64,000 nt of DNA from positions 124,001-188,000 of the forward strand of contig JBQNCN010000002.1 in the NCBI GenBank assembly GCA_052169395.1, read 5' to 3'. This DNA comes from Fimenecus sp052169395 (lineage in GTDB: Bacteria; Bacillota; Clostridia; Oscillospirales; Acutalibacteraceae). Numbering within the stretch: the stretch's first letter is position 1; each line of letters opens with the position of its first letter. Shown piece after piece: positions 34,448 to 43,483 of this stretch. Position numbers and translations under genes: made by a program. The notes beneath the pieces are model-generated. The model was given only the letters and a program-made list of their open reading frames with translations, was not told where the DNA came from and did no database searches.

Positions 34448-35733
34448 TGATTGACATAGCGCTTATAAGAGAGAATCCCGATCTTGTGCGGGAAAATATC
34501 CGCAAAAAATTTCAGGACGAAAAACTTCCGCTTGTAGATGAGGTGCTGGAGCTTGATGAAAAATTCAGAGTTTTAAAAACAAGGGGCGACAATCTCAGAG
34601 CTGAAAGAAACAAAGTTTCAAAGAGCATAGGCGGTCTTTTTGCAAAAGGTCAAAAAGATGAGGCGGAAAAAGCAAAGCAAAAAGCTGCGGAAATTTCAAA
34701 AGAAATTGACGAATGCGGACCTGAAGAAGAAAGACTTTCAGAAGAAATAAAAAAACGGATGATGAAAATTCCTCAAATAATCGGTGATGACGTGCCGATT
34801 GGAAAGGACGACAGCGAAAATGTGGAGCGTGAACGCTTCTTGGAACCTAAGGTTCCGTCATATGAAGTTCCATACCATGTGGATATTATGGAGCGTCTTT
34901 GCGGCTGTGACTTTGAAGGCTCAAGAAAAACCTCGGGTGCCGGTTTTTATTACCTGATGGGAGATGTTGCAAGGCTTCATTCAGCTTGCCTTTCCTATGC
35001 CAGAGATTTTATGATTGACCGCGGTTTCACCTACTGCATTCCTCCGTTTATGATAAGATCCGCAGTGGTTTCAGGCGTTATGTCCTTTAGTGAAATGGAA
35101 AATATGATGTATAAAATCGAAGGCGAAGATTTATATTTAATCGGAACTTCCGAACATTCGATGATAGGAAAATTCATCGACACCATAACTCCCGAATGTG
35201 AAATGCCCAAAACTCTTACCTCCTACAGTCCCTGTTTCAGAAAAGAGGTGGGTGCCCACGGTCTTGAGGAGAGAGGTGTTTACAGAATACACCAGTTTGA
35301 AAAACAGGAAATGATTGTAGTCTGCAAGCCTGAAGATTCGGACGACTGGTATAAAAAGCTTTGGAAAAATACGGTTGATTTCTTTGTCAGCCTTGATATT
35401 CCCGTGAGAACCCTTGAGTGCTGTTCGGGAGATTTGGCGGATTTAAAAGTGCGTTCGCTTGATGTTGAGGCGTGGAGTCCAAGACAGAAAAAATATTTTG
35501 AAGTAGGCTCCTGCAGTAATTTGGGACAGGCTCAGGCAAGACGGCTCGGCATAAGAATAAAGGGTGAAAACGGCAACTACTATGCACACACTCTTAATAA
35601 TACCTGTGTTGCACCGCCCAGAATGCTCATCGCTCTTTTGGAAAACAATTACAATGAGGACGGCTCAATTACAATTCCCTCCGCTTTAAGAGGTTATATG
35701 GGCGGCAAAGAAGTTATAAAACCCGCAAAATGA
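34447..35733 (+). CDS. serS: Serine-tRNA ligase
   Basis: A 428-residue class II synthetase. The N-terminal tRNA-binding coiled-coil arm covers about residues 30-100. The catalytic core includes SGAGFYYLMGDVARLHSA (motif 1 region), CFRKEVGAHG (motif 2) and a motif 3 GENGNYYAHTLNNT. Its start shares a nucleotide with the parB stop, so expression is coupled to parB. There is no room for a T-box leader, which many Firmicutes serS genes carry. Confidence 0.97.
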   Translation: MIDIALIRENPDLVRENIRKKFQDEKLPLVDEVLELDEKFRVLKTRGDNLRAERNKVSKSIGGLFAKGQKDEAEKAKQKAAEISKEIDECGPEEERLSEEIKKRMMKIPQIIGDDVPIGKDDSENVERERFLEPKVPSYEVPYHVDIMERLCGCDFEGSRKTSGAGFYYLMGDVARLHSACLSYARDFMIDRGFTYCIPPFMIRSAVVSGVMSFSEMENMMYKIEGEDLYLIGTSEHSMIGKFIDTITPECEMPKTLTSYSPCFRKEVGAHGLEERGVYRIHQFEKQEMIVVCKPEDSDDWYKKLWKNTVDFFVSLDIPVRTLECCSGDLADLKVRSLDVEAWSPRQKKYFEVGSCSNLGQAQARRLGIRIKGENGNYYAHTLNNTCVAPPRMLIALLENNYNEDGSITIPSALRGYMGGKEVIKPAK

Positions 35734-36656
35734 AATTCCTTGTTATTTACACAGGCGGAACAATAGGTTCAAGTTTTGACGGAACTTTTGTTTCTCTCCG
35801 TGGAAAAAGTGTTCTGCTTACAAAATATGCGGAAAAATACGGCATTGATTTTGAATATGACGAATATACTGCGGAAAATATTCTTTCTGAAAATTCAAAT
35901 GAAACTTTTCTGGAAAAGCTGCTTCTTGCATTAAAAGAAAAGGCGAATAAAAACTATGATGCCGTATTTATAGCGCACGGAACCGACACTCTCTCTTACA
36001 CTGCCGCATATCTTTATAATTTTTCTGGTGAAATTGAAATTCCAGTTTGTCTGATAAGCTCTGTAAAACCGCTTGAAGAAAAAGGCTCAAACGGGGTGGA
36101 AAATTTGCGTGCGGCGGTGCTTTTTGCAAAAGAGGGTTGCGGCGGAATTTTTATACCTTATAAAAATGAGGACGATAACTTCGTGAGAATACATTCAGCT
36201 AAATATCTTGCCGAATGCAAGTGTTTTGAAAATAATATGTATTCTCATATGAACCTTGAATTCGGAAAAATTTCAGCTTGCGGCTTTACTAAAAATCCTA
36301 AATTCACCGAGCATACAACCTGTTCCGCACTGAAAAAACTTTCGGAGCGCAGAAAAATTTTAAAACTTAATCCCGCTCCGTCCTTCTGCTATCCTGAAAT
36401 TTCAAACGATATTTCAGCCGTTATAATATGCGCCTTTCACACGGGTGCGGTAAATACGGCGGATGCGGAAGCAAAAAAATTTTATAAAAAATGCTTTGAA
36501 TTAGGCATTCCGATATACCTTGCCGGTGAAAATTCAAAAACACACGCCTATGAAAGTACCGTCCTTTTTAACGAACTGCATTTAAAGCCCGTCTATGATG
36601 TTTCTCCTGAAAATCTGTATATCCGTTTAACCTTTGCGGAAGAAGATGTAAGGTGA
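35730..36656 (+). CDS. Type I/II L-asparaginase
   Basis: A 308-residue asparaginase: TGGTIGSSFDG holds the first nucleophilic Thr, and VFIAHGTDTLSYTAAYL the second catalytic Thr-Asp pair. There is no signal peptide, so it is cytosolic. It overlaps serS by 4 nt. Products are aspartate and ammonia. Asparaginase versus another amidohydrolase of the same fold cannot be told from sequence alone, but the catalytic motifs are complete. Confidence 0.88.
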   Translation: MKFLVIYTGGTIGSSFDGTFVSLRGKSVLLTKYAEKYGIDFEYDEYTAENILSENSNETFLEKLLLALKEKANKNYDAVFIAHGTDTLSYTAAYLYNFSGEIEIPVCLISSVKPLEEKGSNGVENLRAAVLFAKEGCGGIFIPYKNEDDNFVRIHSAKYLAECKCFENNMYSHMNLEFGKISACGFTKNPKFTEHTTCSALKKLSERRKILKLNPAPSFCYPEISNDISAVIICAFHTGAVNTADAEAKKFYKKCFELGIPIYLAGENSKTHAYESTVLFNELHLKPVYDVSPENLYIRLTFAEEDVR

Positions 36657-36761
36657 AAATACACCTGTGTTTTTGCCTTAATGACCGACTTTATTTATTC
36701 TTAACAAGTTTCAATATAAAAATTTTAATTAAAAACAAATCAAAATTTTATAAGGCACATT

Positions 36762-37949
36762 ATGAATTATAAGTTTTCAAATCGAACGGGAAATCTCAAA
36801 CCTTCAGAAATTCGTGAAATCCTCAAAGCTACAGGAAGAGGAGATATTATCCCCTTTGCCGCAGGAAATCCCGATGAAAAGGCTTTTCCGATTTTTGAAG
36901 TGCAAAAACTTACCAAAAAAATTCTTGAGGAAACTCCCGTTTCAGCTCTTCAATATGGCGTTTCCGAAGGTTTTGAACCTCTGCGTAACCTTATTTTTAA
37001 AAAGCTGTCTGAAAAAAATTGTGCCTCAAACAACGATGAAGTCCTCATAACCTCGGGTGCAACGCAGATTATGGAACTTCTTACAAAAACTCTCTGCAAT
37101 GAGGGCGATACCGTCATCTGTGAAAATCCGTCATTTATAGGCTCTCTCAACTGCTTTCGCTCAATGGGTTGCAAATTAGAGGGTATTCCTCTGGAAAATG
37201 ACGGAATAAATCTTGAGGTTCTTGAAAAAACTCTTCAAAGCACTGAAAATGCAAAATTCATCTATACTATTCCAAATTTTCAAAATCCGTCAGGTTGTAC
37301 GCTATCTCTAAAAAAAAGACACAAACTTTATGAACTTGCAAAAAAATACGGCGTTATTATTTTAGAGGATAATCCTTATGGAAGCCTCCGTGTAAAAGGG
37401 GATGAGGTGCCGCCGATAAAAAGTTTTGATCAGGACGGTCTTGTCGTTTATGCCGGCTCTTTTTCAAAAATTTTATCTCCGGGACTTAGGGTCGGCTATG
37501 TCTGTGCGCCGAAAGAAATAATCTCAAAAATGACGGTCTTTAAACAGGCCGAAGATGTTCACACACCGATGCTCTGTCAACTTCTGGTTTATCGCTGGCT
37601 TACAGAAACCGACTATAAAAGCCATATTGAAAAAAACAAATCTCTTTACAGAAAAAAACTTGAACTCATGTGTGATTTAACTGAACAAAAACTTTCCGAT
37701 TATCTGGATTTTATCCGTCCCGACGGCGGAATGTTCGTCTGGTGCAAGCTTAAAAACAATATTGATATGCAGGATTTTGTAAAAAAAGCTCTTGAAAACG
37801 GAGTTGCCGTTGTTCCGGGAACTGCATTTTTAACCGATAAAATCGAACACACAAATTCATTCCGAATGAATTTCACCACTCCGTCAGATGAACAGATAAG
37901 AAAGGGTGTTGATATTCTTGAAAAAGTTTTAAAAGAACTTAACCGATAA
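36762..37949 (+). CDS. PLP-dependent aminotransferase (class I/II, LysN/AAT-like)
   Basis: A 395-residue fold-type I aminotransferase with MocR-like similarity but no HTH domain. PFAAGNPDEKAFP, LQYGVSEGFEPLR, ITSGATQIMELL, the pyridine-N Asp in ILEDNPYG, and the Schiff-base Lys in AGSFSKILSPGLRVGYV are present. Probably a broad aromatic/2-aminoadipate-type transaminase; the substrate is not defined. A 105-nt AT-rich spacer precedes it. Confidence 0.9.
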   Translation: MNYKFSNRTGNLKPSEIREILKATGRGDIIPFAAGNPDEKAFPIFEVQKLTKKILEETPVSALQYGVSEGFEPLRNLIFKKLSEKNCASNNDEVLITSGATQIMELLTKTLCNEGDTVICENPSFIGSLNCFRSMGCKLEGIPLENDGINLEVLEKTLQSTENAKFIYTIPNFQNPSGCTLSLKKRHKLYELAKKYGVIILEDNPYGSLRVKGDEVPPIKSFDQDGLVVYAGSFSKILSPGLRVGYVCAPKEIISKMTVFKQAEDVHTPMLCQLLVYRWLTETDYKSHIEKNKSLYRKKLELMCDLTEQKLSDYLDFIRPDGGMFVWCKLKNNIDMQDFVKKALENGVAVVPGTAFLTDKIEHTNSFRMNFTTPSDEQIRKGVDILEKVLKELNR

Positions 37950-37982
37950 AATAAAAGTGAAAATTAACTTATTGAGGCTATT

Positions 37983-38858
37983 TTGAATTTAGCAGATAAA
38001 AACACAATAGAAAAACTTTTAAAAAAACACGGTTTCGGATTTTTAAAAAGTCTGGGACAGAATTTTTTAGTCGACTCTTCCGTCTGTCCGAAAATGGCTG
38101 AAACCGCAGCTGAATCGGGTTGCAAAAAGGTTTTTGAGATAGGTCCCGGCATAGGAATTTTAACAAAGGAGCTTTCAAGTCGCTTTGAAAGGGTTCTTTC
38201 ATGTGAACTTGATGCAAGACTTTTTCCTATTTTATCTGAAACTCTTAAAGAAAATCTCAATACGGAAGTTTATCACGGTGATGTGATGAAACTGAATTTT
38301 CCCGATTTTTCCACAGAAAAACTTTCACTTGAAAAAAATGAGAAAATTGCCGTCTGTGCCAATATTCCCTATAATATTACATCCGCACTTATAAAAAAAC
38401 TGACTGAAAAAGATTCTCCGGCAAAAATTCTCGTGCTTATGGTACAAAAAGAGGTCGGTGAACGCCTTTTTGCTGAAATCGGCTCAAAAAATGCGGGAGC
38501 CTCAACAGTATTTATAAATATCTTCGGCACCTGTGAAAAACTTATGGATGTACCCTCAAACTGTTTTATGCCCAGTCCAAAAGTCGATTCGGTTGTAATT
38601 GTAATAAGACGGCACGAAACTTCACCCTATTCCATAACCGATAAAAATATTTTTGAAAAACTTGTAAATTCAATTTTTTCAATGCGTCGCAAAACCCTTG
38701 TAAACTGTCTTTCCTTTAATTTCAAAATAAGCAAAGAACAAGCTTTAAAACTTCTTGGCGAATGTGAAATAAAAGAAAATGAAAGAGGTGAACGCCTTTC
38801 ACTTGAAAAACTTATTGTTCTTTCAAACAGACTTGCAAAAAAATATAATATAGAATAA
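37983..38858 (+). CDS. rsmA: 16S rRNA dimethyladenosine transferase RsmA (KsgA)
   Basis: A 291-residue methyltransferase making m6,2A1518/1519 in 16S rRNA. LGQNFLVD, GPGIGILTKELS (SAM loop), VCANIPYNITSALI (motif IV) and MVQKEVGERLFAEIGSKNAGA are typical. The start is TTG, with GAGG about 6 nt upstream. It is directly upstream of dnaA, on the same strand; in many Firmicutes this place is taken by the divergent rpmH-rnpA cluster. Confidence 0.96.
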   Translation: MNLADKNTIEKLLKKHGFGFLKSLGQNFLVDSSVCPKMAETAAESGCKKVFEIGPGIGILTKELSSRFERVLSCELDARLFPILSETLKENLNTEVYHGDVMKLNFPDFSTEKLSLEKNEKIAVCANIPYNITSALIKKLTEKDSPAKILVLMVQKEVGERLFAEIGSKNAGASTVFINIFGTCEKLMDVPSNCFMPSPKVDSVVIVIRRHETSPYSITDKNIFEKLVNSIFSMRRKTLVNCLSFNFKISKEQALKLLGECEIKENERGERLSLEKLIVLSNRLAKKYNIE

Positions 38859-38861
38859 ATC

Positions 38862-38887
38862 AACCGCACAAAACTTGTGCGGTTTTT
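38862..38887 (+). terminator. Terminator of rsmA
   Basis: Perfect 10-bp stem AACCGCACAA/TTGTGCGGTT, loop AAC, then a T-run. Confidence 0.95.
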
Positions 38888-38965
38888 AATATATTTAAGC
38901 ATTTTTATTAAAACAAATTTCTATAATTTATATCTTTAAATATATATTATATACTATAATAATAA

Positions 38966-38994
38966 TTGCTTAAATCTGTGAAATATGTTAAACT
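38966..38994 (+). promoter_or_regulatory. Candidate dnaA promoter
   Basis: TTGCTT (38966-38971), 17-nt spacer, TAAACT (38989-38994), in the 264-nt AT-rich spacer before dnaA. The spacer has no DnaA-box-like sequence of either kind that I can find. Confidence 0.5.
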
Positions 38995-39122
38995 ATGTCT
39001 GTAAAATTAAATTATAGCCCTTATTTTAAATTTATGTCTTTTTTGGAATTTTTTCATTTTTTTATTAAAATTCAAAAATAAGGCAAAAAACGGGCTTTTT
39101 CATATTTTAATCGGTGGTATTT

Positions 39123-40421
39123 ATGAATTCTTTTTCTGAAATCTGGAAACTCTCCTGCGATTATATAAAATCGGAGCTGAACATTACAATCCATGTTTTT
39201 GACCTCTGGCTTGCACCCGTCAAGCCTATTTCTTTTGACGGAAAAAAAGCTGTATTTTTTATAAAAAACGATTTCACCCGTGATGTCGTTTCAGCTCAGT
39301 TTACAGAAATAATCAAAAAAGCTCTTGCTCATACTCTCGGTTTTGGAGATTTTGAGTTGGAATTTTTAAATTATGACGAAAGTGAAGAGGAAGAGGCTAT
39401 TTTAAAAAAGACAGAACAAACCTTTGAAAACTTCATTGTAGGTCCTGAAAATAAATTTGCCTATGCGGCGGCCCTTGCCGTTGCTAAAAATCCCGGTGTA
39501 AAATACAATCCTCTCTACATTTACGGGCGTTCGGGGCTCGGTAAAACACATCTTTTAAAAGCAATTAAAGACTATATTGAAAAAAATGATCCCGCTAAAA
39601 ATGTAATATATATCACTTCTGAAAATTTTGGAAATGACCTTATTTCACATATTCAGTCAAAAAGCATGGAGGTTTTCAGAGAAAAATATCGCAAGTGTGA
39701 TGTTCTTCTTATTGATGATATTCAATTTATAGCCAACAGAAACTCAATGGAAATCGAATTTTTCAATACCTTTAACGACCTGCATGAAAATAGCAAACAA
39801 ATTGCCATTACTTCCGATAAAAGTTATGAGGAACTTCCGCTTTTGGAAGAAAGGCTTAGAACCAGATTTGAATGGGGACTTCCGGCTGATATTAAATCTC
39901 CCGATATTGACACACGCCTTGCAATAATAAAAAGCAAATCAAAAAATTACGGCTTTGACCTTTCAAATGACGTTTCAATTTATATTGCTGAAAAAGCAAA
40001 AAACAATGTAAGACAAATTGAAGGAGCTCTGAAAAAACTCTATGCACTTTGTATGCTGACTTCTGAAGAACCCTCACTTGAAATGGCAAAAGAGGCTGTT
40101 AAAGAAATGCTTGATACCGATCGCTCCATTGAAAAAACAATGGACAACATAATATCGGGCGTTGCGGAAACTTTCGGTGTTTCAGATGACGATATGCTCT
40201 CAGAAAAAAGAGATAAGGATATTTTAAATGCGAGGCAGCTTGCAATGTATGTAATAAGAGAAAATACAGGTATGCCGCTTGCCGATATAGGTAAAAAATT
40301 CGGTGGAAAAAAACATACAACTGTAAAACATGCAATTGATGTTGTAAAACAAAAAACCGCTGAAGACAAAGGTTATTCAAAACTTGTTGATACTCTTATA
40401 AAAAATATGAAAGAAATATAA
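39123..40421 (+). CDS. dnaA: Replication initiator DnaA with altered DNA-recognition signature
   Basis: A 432-residue DnaA. The start MNSFSEIWKLS follows SD GGTGG; an upstream in-frame GTG at 39114 is less likely. AAA+ domain: FIVGPENKFAYAAA, YGRSGLGKTHLLKAI (Walker A), VLLIDDIQF (Walker B), LEERLRTRFEWGL. The domain IV signature is GGKKHTTVKHA, whereas nearly all DnaA have GGRDHTTV. By alignment K397 replaces E. coli Asp433, K396 Arg432 and A387 Pro423, while R363, R371, H398 and T399 match Arg399, Arg407, His434 and Thr435. Asp433 and Pro423 are DNA-contact residues in the E. coli structure. The neighbouring intergenic region has matching non-canonical boxes (see oriC). The rest of the protein is normal. 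Confidence 0.97.
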   Translation: MNSFSEIWKLSCDYIKSELNITIHVFDLWLAPVKPISFDGKKAVFFIKNDFTRDVVSAQFTEIIKKALAHTLGFGDFELEFLNYDESEEEEAILKKTEQTFENFIVGPENKFAYAAALAVAKNPGVKYNPLYIYGRSGLGKTHLLKAIKDYIEKNDPAKNVIYITSENFGNDLISHIQSKSMEVFREKYRKCDVLLIDDIQFIANRNSMEIEFFNTFNDLHENSKQIAITSDKSYEELPLLEERLRTRFEWGLPADIKSPDIDTRLAIIKSKSKNYGFDLSNDVSIYIAEKAKNNVRQIEGALKKLYALCMLTSEEPSLEMAKEAVKEMLDTDRSIEKTMDNIISGVAETFGVSDDDMLSEKRDKDILNARQLAMYVIRENTGMPLADIGKKFGGKKHTTVKHAIDVVKQKTAEDKGYSKLVDTLIKNMKEI

Positions 40422-40460
40422 GTATTTTTAAATTAAAAAAAATATATTTTTCTTCTTTAT

Positions 40461-40680
40461 TTTTGAACATAGTTTTAAATTTTGAACATCGACTTTTGAA
40501 CAGTTGAAAACCAACTCTTGTTTTAAACAATTTTTAAACAATTTAAATTTAAAAACTTTCTTTAAAAAATCGACTTATAAAGGGCTTTAAAAATGTTTTG
40601 ACCGTTTTGAACATCCTCTACTACAACTTCTATGAATATTTATATATTATAAAGAAAATACATTCTAATTTCTAAATTTA
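40461..40680 (+). other. oriC: Proposed chromosomal origin (oriC) with non-canonical DnaA boxes
   Basis: dnaA-dnaN spacer. Same-strand copies: TTTTGAACA at 40461, 40480, 40494 and 40605; TTTTAAACA at 40521 and 40532. Three of the four exact copies continue with T. The last box is followed by CCT and then CTA-CTA-CAA-CTT-CTA (40618-40632), a DnaA-trio-like run, and by an AT-rich stretch (40636-40680) suitable for unwinding. No TTATCCACA or one-mismatch copy is seen in this spacer. G/C counts on the plus strand switch across it: 39481-39780 has G 45/C 52; 43681-43920 has G 72/C 41. Confidence 0.75.
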
Positions 40681-40696
40681 TCAGAAGGAGAATAAA

Positions 40697-41827
40697 ATGA
40701 AATTTAAAGCAAAAAGTAAAATTTTATCAAGTGCTTTAACAGGCGTGGGACGCTCTATAAATCAAAAATCAACAATTCCGGCTCTTACGGGCTTTTTACT
40801 TACGGCAAAAGAAGGAAAACTTGAAATAACCGGATTCGATTTGCAAATGGGTGAAAAAACGGAAATTGAAGCCGTTATAATTGAAGAGGGTTCAATTGTA
40901 GTTCCCGCTAAATTTTTCGGTGATATTTTACGTTCTTTCAGTTCAAACGACACTTTAATAAATTTTGTTTCGGATGAAAGATATTCCTGTAAAATAACAA
41001 CGGAAGATTCCGAATTTACTCTTTCAGGATTTTCTCCTGAAGAATATCCCGAACTTCCGACAATAACCGGAGGAATGCCGCTTGTTTTAGATGGAAATCT
41101 TTTAAAAGATATGATAGATAAAACAGGTTTTGCAACTGCGGAAACTGATGTTATAAACGGAGTTCATACGGGAATTAAATTTGAAATAAGAAAAAATAAA
41201 TTAAGACTTATTGCACTTGACGGTTATCGTCTTGCAATAAGAAATGAAAATATAAATTACGACGGAGAAGATAAAGATTTTATAGTTCCAAAAAAAACCC
41301 TTTTAGAAATCACAAGACTTGTTGAAACTGAAGAAAGTCCCGTATCTCTTCTTGTAAGTTCAAATCATGCTTTATTTAAAATAAATTCATATACGGTAAT
41401 AACAAGACTTTTATCGGGAAATTTTCTTAAATATCAAAATTCAATTGACAGTGCCGTTTCAACCGCTGATTTTAAAGTGGTTGCAAAAGTAAATTCACTT
41501 ATAAAAACAATAAACAGAATTTCACTTATTATTGTGGATAGAACAAAAAGTCCGATAAGATGTGAATTTGAAAACGGTAAAATCAATTTTACCTGTATAA
41601 CTTCTGTCGGAATTGCAAAAGAAAGCATTCCTGCAGAGATGGAAAACGGAAAGACACTTGAAATAGGTTTTAACAATAAATTTTTAACCGATGCTCTTCA
41701 TGCGATAGATTCAGATGAATGTGAACTTATTTTAGGAAAAACCGCAACCAATCCCATGCTTATAAAATCTAAAACCGATGATTCCTATTTATATTTGATT
41801 TTACCTGTAAGATTAAAGGCAAACTGA
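40697..41827 (+). CDS. dnaN: DNA polymerase III beta sliding clamp
   Basis: A 376-residue clamp with three repeated domains. It opens MKFKAKSKILSSALTGVGRSINQKSTIPALTGFLL and ends in YLYLILPVRLKAN, the usual beta-clamp C-terminus (MPMR/LPVR). SD AGAAGGAG precedes the ATG. It follows the proposed origin and overlaps the S4 protein gene by 1 nt, giving the standard dnaA-dnaN-yaaA-recF order. Confidence 0.97.
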   Translation: MKFKAKSKILSSALTGVGRSINQKSTIPALTGFLLTAKEGKLEITGFDLQMGEKTEIEAVIIEEGSIVVPAKFFGDILRSFSSNDTLINFVSDERYSCKITTEDSEFTLSGFSPEEYPELPTITGGMPLVLDGNLLKDMIDKTGFATAETDVINGVHTGIKFEIRKNKLRLIALDGYRLAIRNENINYDGEDKDFIVPKKTLLEITRLVETEESPVSLLVSSNHALFKINSYTVITRLLSGNFLKYQNSIDSAVSTADFKVVAKVNSLIKTINRISLIIVDRTKSPIRCEFENGKINFTCITSVGIAKESIPAEMENGKTLEIGFNNKFLTDALHAIDSDECELILGKTATNPMLIKSKTDDSYLYLILPVRLKAN

Positions 41828-42033
41828 TGAAAGAAATTAAAATTAAAACGGATTTTATAAAACTTGATCAGGCTCTAAAATTCAGCGGTGCCGTTGAAAG
41901 CGGAGGATTTGCCAAAGAGATAATATTAAACGGACAGGTCTTTGTTAACGGAGAAGTTTGTCTTATGAGAGGAAAAAAATTGCGTTCGGGAGATATTTTC
42001 AGTTTTGAACAAAATGAATATAAAATTGTTTAA
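41827..42033 (+). CDS. yaaA: S4-domain RNA-binding protein (YaaA)
   Basis: A 68-residue S4-like protein: FIKLDQALKFSGAVESGG, ILNGQVFVNGEV and RGKKLRSGD form the S4 RNA-binding fold. The dnaN-yaaA-recF placement is conserved in Firmicutes. It overlaps both neighbours by 1 nt. Confidence 0.93.
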   Translation: MKEIKIKTDFIKLDQALKFSGAVESGGFAKEIILNGQVFVNGEVCLMRGKKLRSGDIFSFEQNEYKIV

Positions 42034-43124
42034 TGGAAGTTAAAAATTTAAAAATTTCAAATTTCAGAAATATTTCTGAAATAAATATTTCTCCGTCAAA
42101 AAATGTAAATGTGATTTATGGTGAAAATGCACAGGGTAAAACCAATATTTTAGAAGCTTTATGGCTTTTTACGGGTTTTAAAAGTTTTCGTGCAAAGAAA
42201 GATTTTGAACTTGTAAAATTTAATGAGAGTTTTGCAAAAATTGAAACTTCTTTTTACGGACACGGAAGAAATCAGGAAATTGCAATTTTTATAGATAATA
42301 AGCGTATTGCGGAAAAAAACGGAGTTAAACTTAAAGCGGCAGCGGAGCTGATAACTTCTTTTTATGCCGTAATTTTTACACCGACTCATCTTGATTTAAT
42401 AAAAAACGGCCCTTCACATCGAAGAAAATTTATAGATACGGCACTTTGTCAATTAAAACCTAACTATACAAAAAGTTTAGTTTTTTATCAAAAAACTTTA
42501 AAACAGAGAAATTCTCTTTTAAAAGATATTTTTCATCATACGGAACTTCTGGATACACTTGATATATGGGATGAAAAATTATCTTTTTACGGTGCGGAAA
42601 TTATAACGGAAAGAATAAAATATATAAATTTGCTTACTGAAAATGCCGAAAAAATTTATGAGGGAATTTCAAAGGGAAAAGAAAAATTTTCAGCGGAATA
42701 TGTTTCAAATACGGGAATTTACAGTGACAATACAGAAGAAATAAAAAATAAAATTTTTAATGAGCTGAAAAAAAATAGAAAGGAAGAAATTTATCAGGGA
42801 GTAACCGGAACGGGACCTCACAGAGATGACATTGAAATCAAAATAAACGGAATTTCAGCAAGAAAATTCGGTTCGCAAGGGCAGCAGAGGTCTGCAGCTC
42901 TTTGTCTGAAACTTTCAGAAGGTGAAATTTTAAAATATATAACGGGAGAAAATCCGATTATTCTGCTTGATGATGTAATGAGTGAACTTGATATTGAAAG
43001 ACAGAATTATATTTTAAACAATATAGAAGATAAACAGGTTTTTATAACCTGCTGTGAGCCGGACGCTCATTTGAGAAACCTTAACGGCAAGGCTTTTAAT
43101 GTAAGTAACGGAGAAATTTTATAG
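42033..43124 (+). CDS. recF: DNA repair/replication protein RecF
   Basis: A 363-residue SMC-like ATPase aiding RecA loading at gaps. YGENAQGKTNILEAL is Walker A, GSQGQQRSAALCLKL the ABC-type signature and IILLDDVMSELD Walker B. Normal length for the family. Confidence 0.96.
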   Translation: MEVKNLKISNFRNISEINISPSKNVNVIYGENAQGKTNILEALWLFTGFKSFRAKKDFELVKFNESFAKIETSFYGHGRNQEIAIFIDNKRIAEKNGVKLKAAAELITSFYAVIFTPTHLDLIKNGPSHRRKFIDTALCQLKPNYTKSLVFYQKTLKQRNSLLKDIFHHTELLDTLDIWDEKLSFYGAEIITERIKYINLLTENAEKIYEGISKGKEKFSAEYVSNTGIYSDNTEEIKNKIFNELKKNRKEEIYQGVTGTGPHRDDIEIKINGISARKFGSQGQQRSAALCLKLSEGEILKYITGENPIILLDDVMSELDIERQNYILNNIEDKQVFITCCEPDAHLRNLNGKAFNVSNGEIL

Positions 43125-43196
43125 AGATTTAGTGTTAAATATAATTTTTTACTTATAGCACACGAGTATTTATTTGTTTTCAGAAAGTGAGGGAAA

Positions 43197-43442
43197 ATGT
43201 ATATTGATGTAGGTTCAAAAAATGTGATTTCCGATAAGAATATTATAGGGATTTTTGATTTGGAAAATTCTTCAGTAAAAATTCCCACAAGAAATTTTTT
43301 AAGAAAAGCGGAAAAAAGAAAGCAGATAGTCAATAAAGAAATAAATGATATTCCGATAAGTTTTATTGTTTCATCTGAAAACAGAAAAGACAGAAAAATT
43401 TATCTTTCAAACATTAAAAGTACGAATTTTTTAAAAAAATAA
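43197..43442 (+). CDS. remB: RemB/DUF370-family regulator
   Basis: An 81-residue protein of the DUF370 family (RemA/RemB, DNA-binding matrix or biofilm regulators in Bacillus). MYIDVGSKNVISDKNIIGIFDLE is the family N-terminus. recF-remB-gyrB placement equals yaaB in Bacillus. SD GAGGG precedes the ATG. Confidence 0.9.
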   Translation: MYIDVGSKNVISDKNIIGIFDLENSSVKIPTRNFLRKAEKRKQIVNKEINDIPISFIVSSENRKDRKIYLSNIKSTNFLKK

Positions 43443-43483
43443 AATATAATTTATAAATTTAAATATAATACAGGACGGATAAA

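Noticed and set aside
34447..34560. Possible T-box leader of serS
   Set aside because: serS overlaps parB by 1 nt, so there is no leader.
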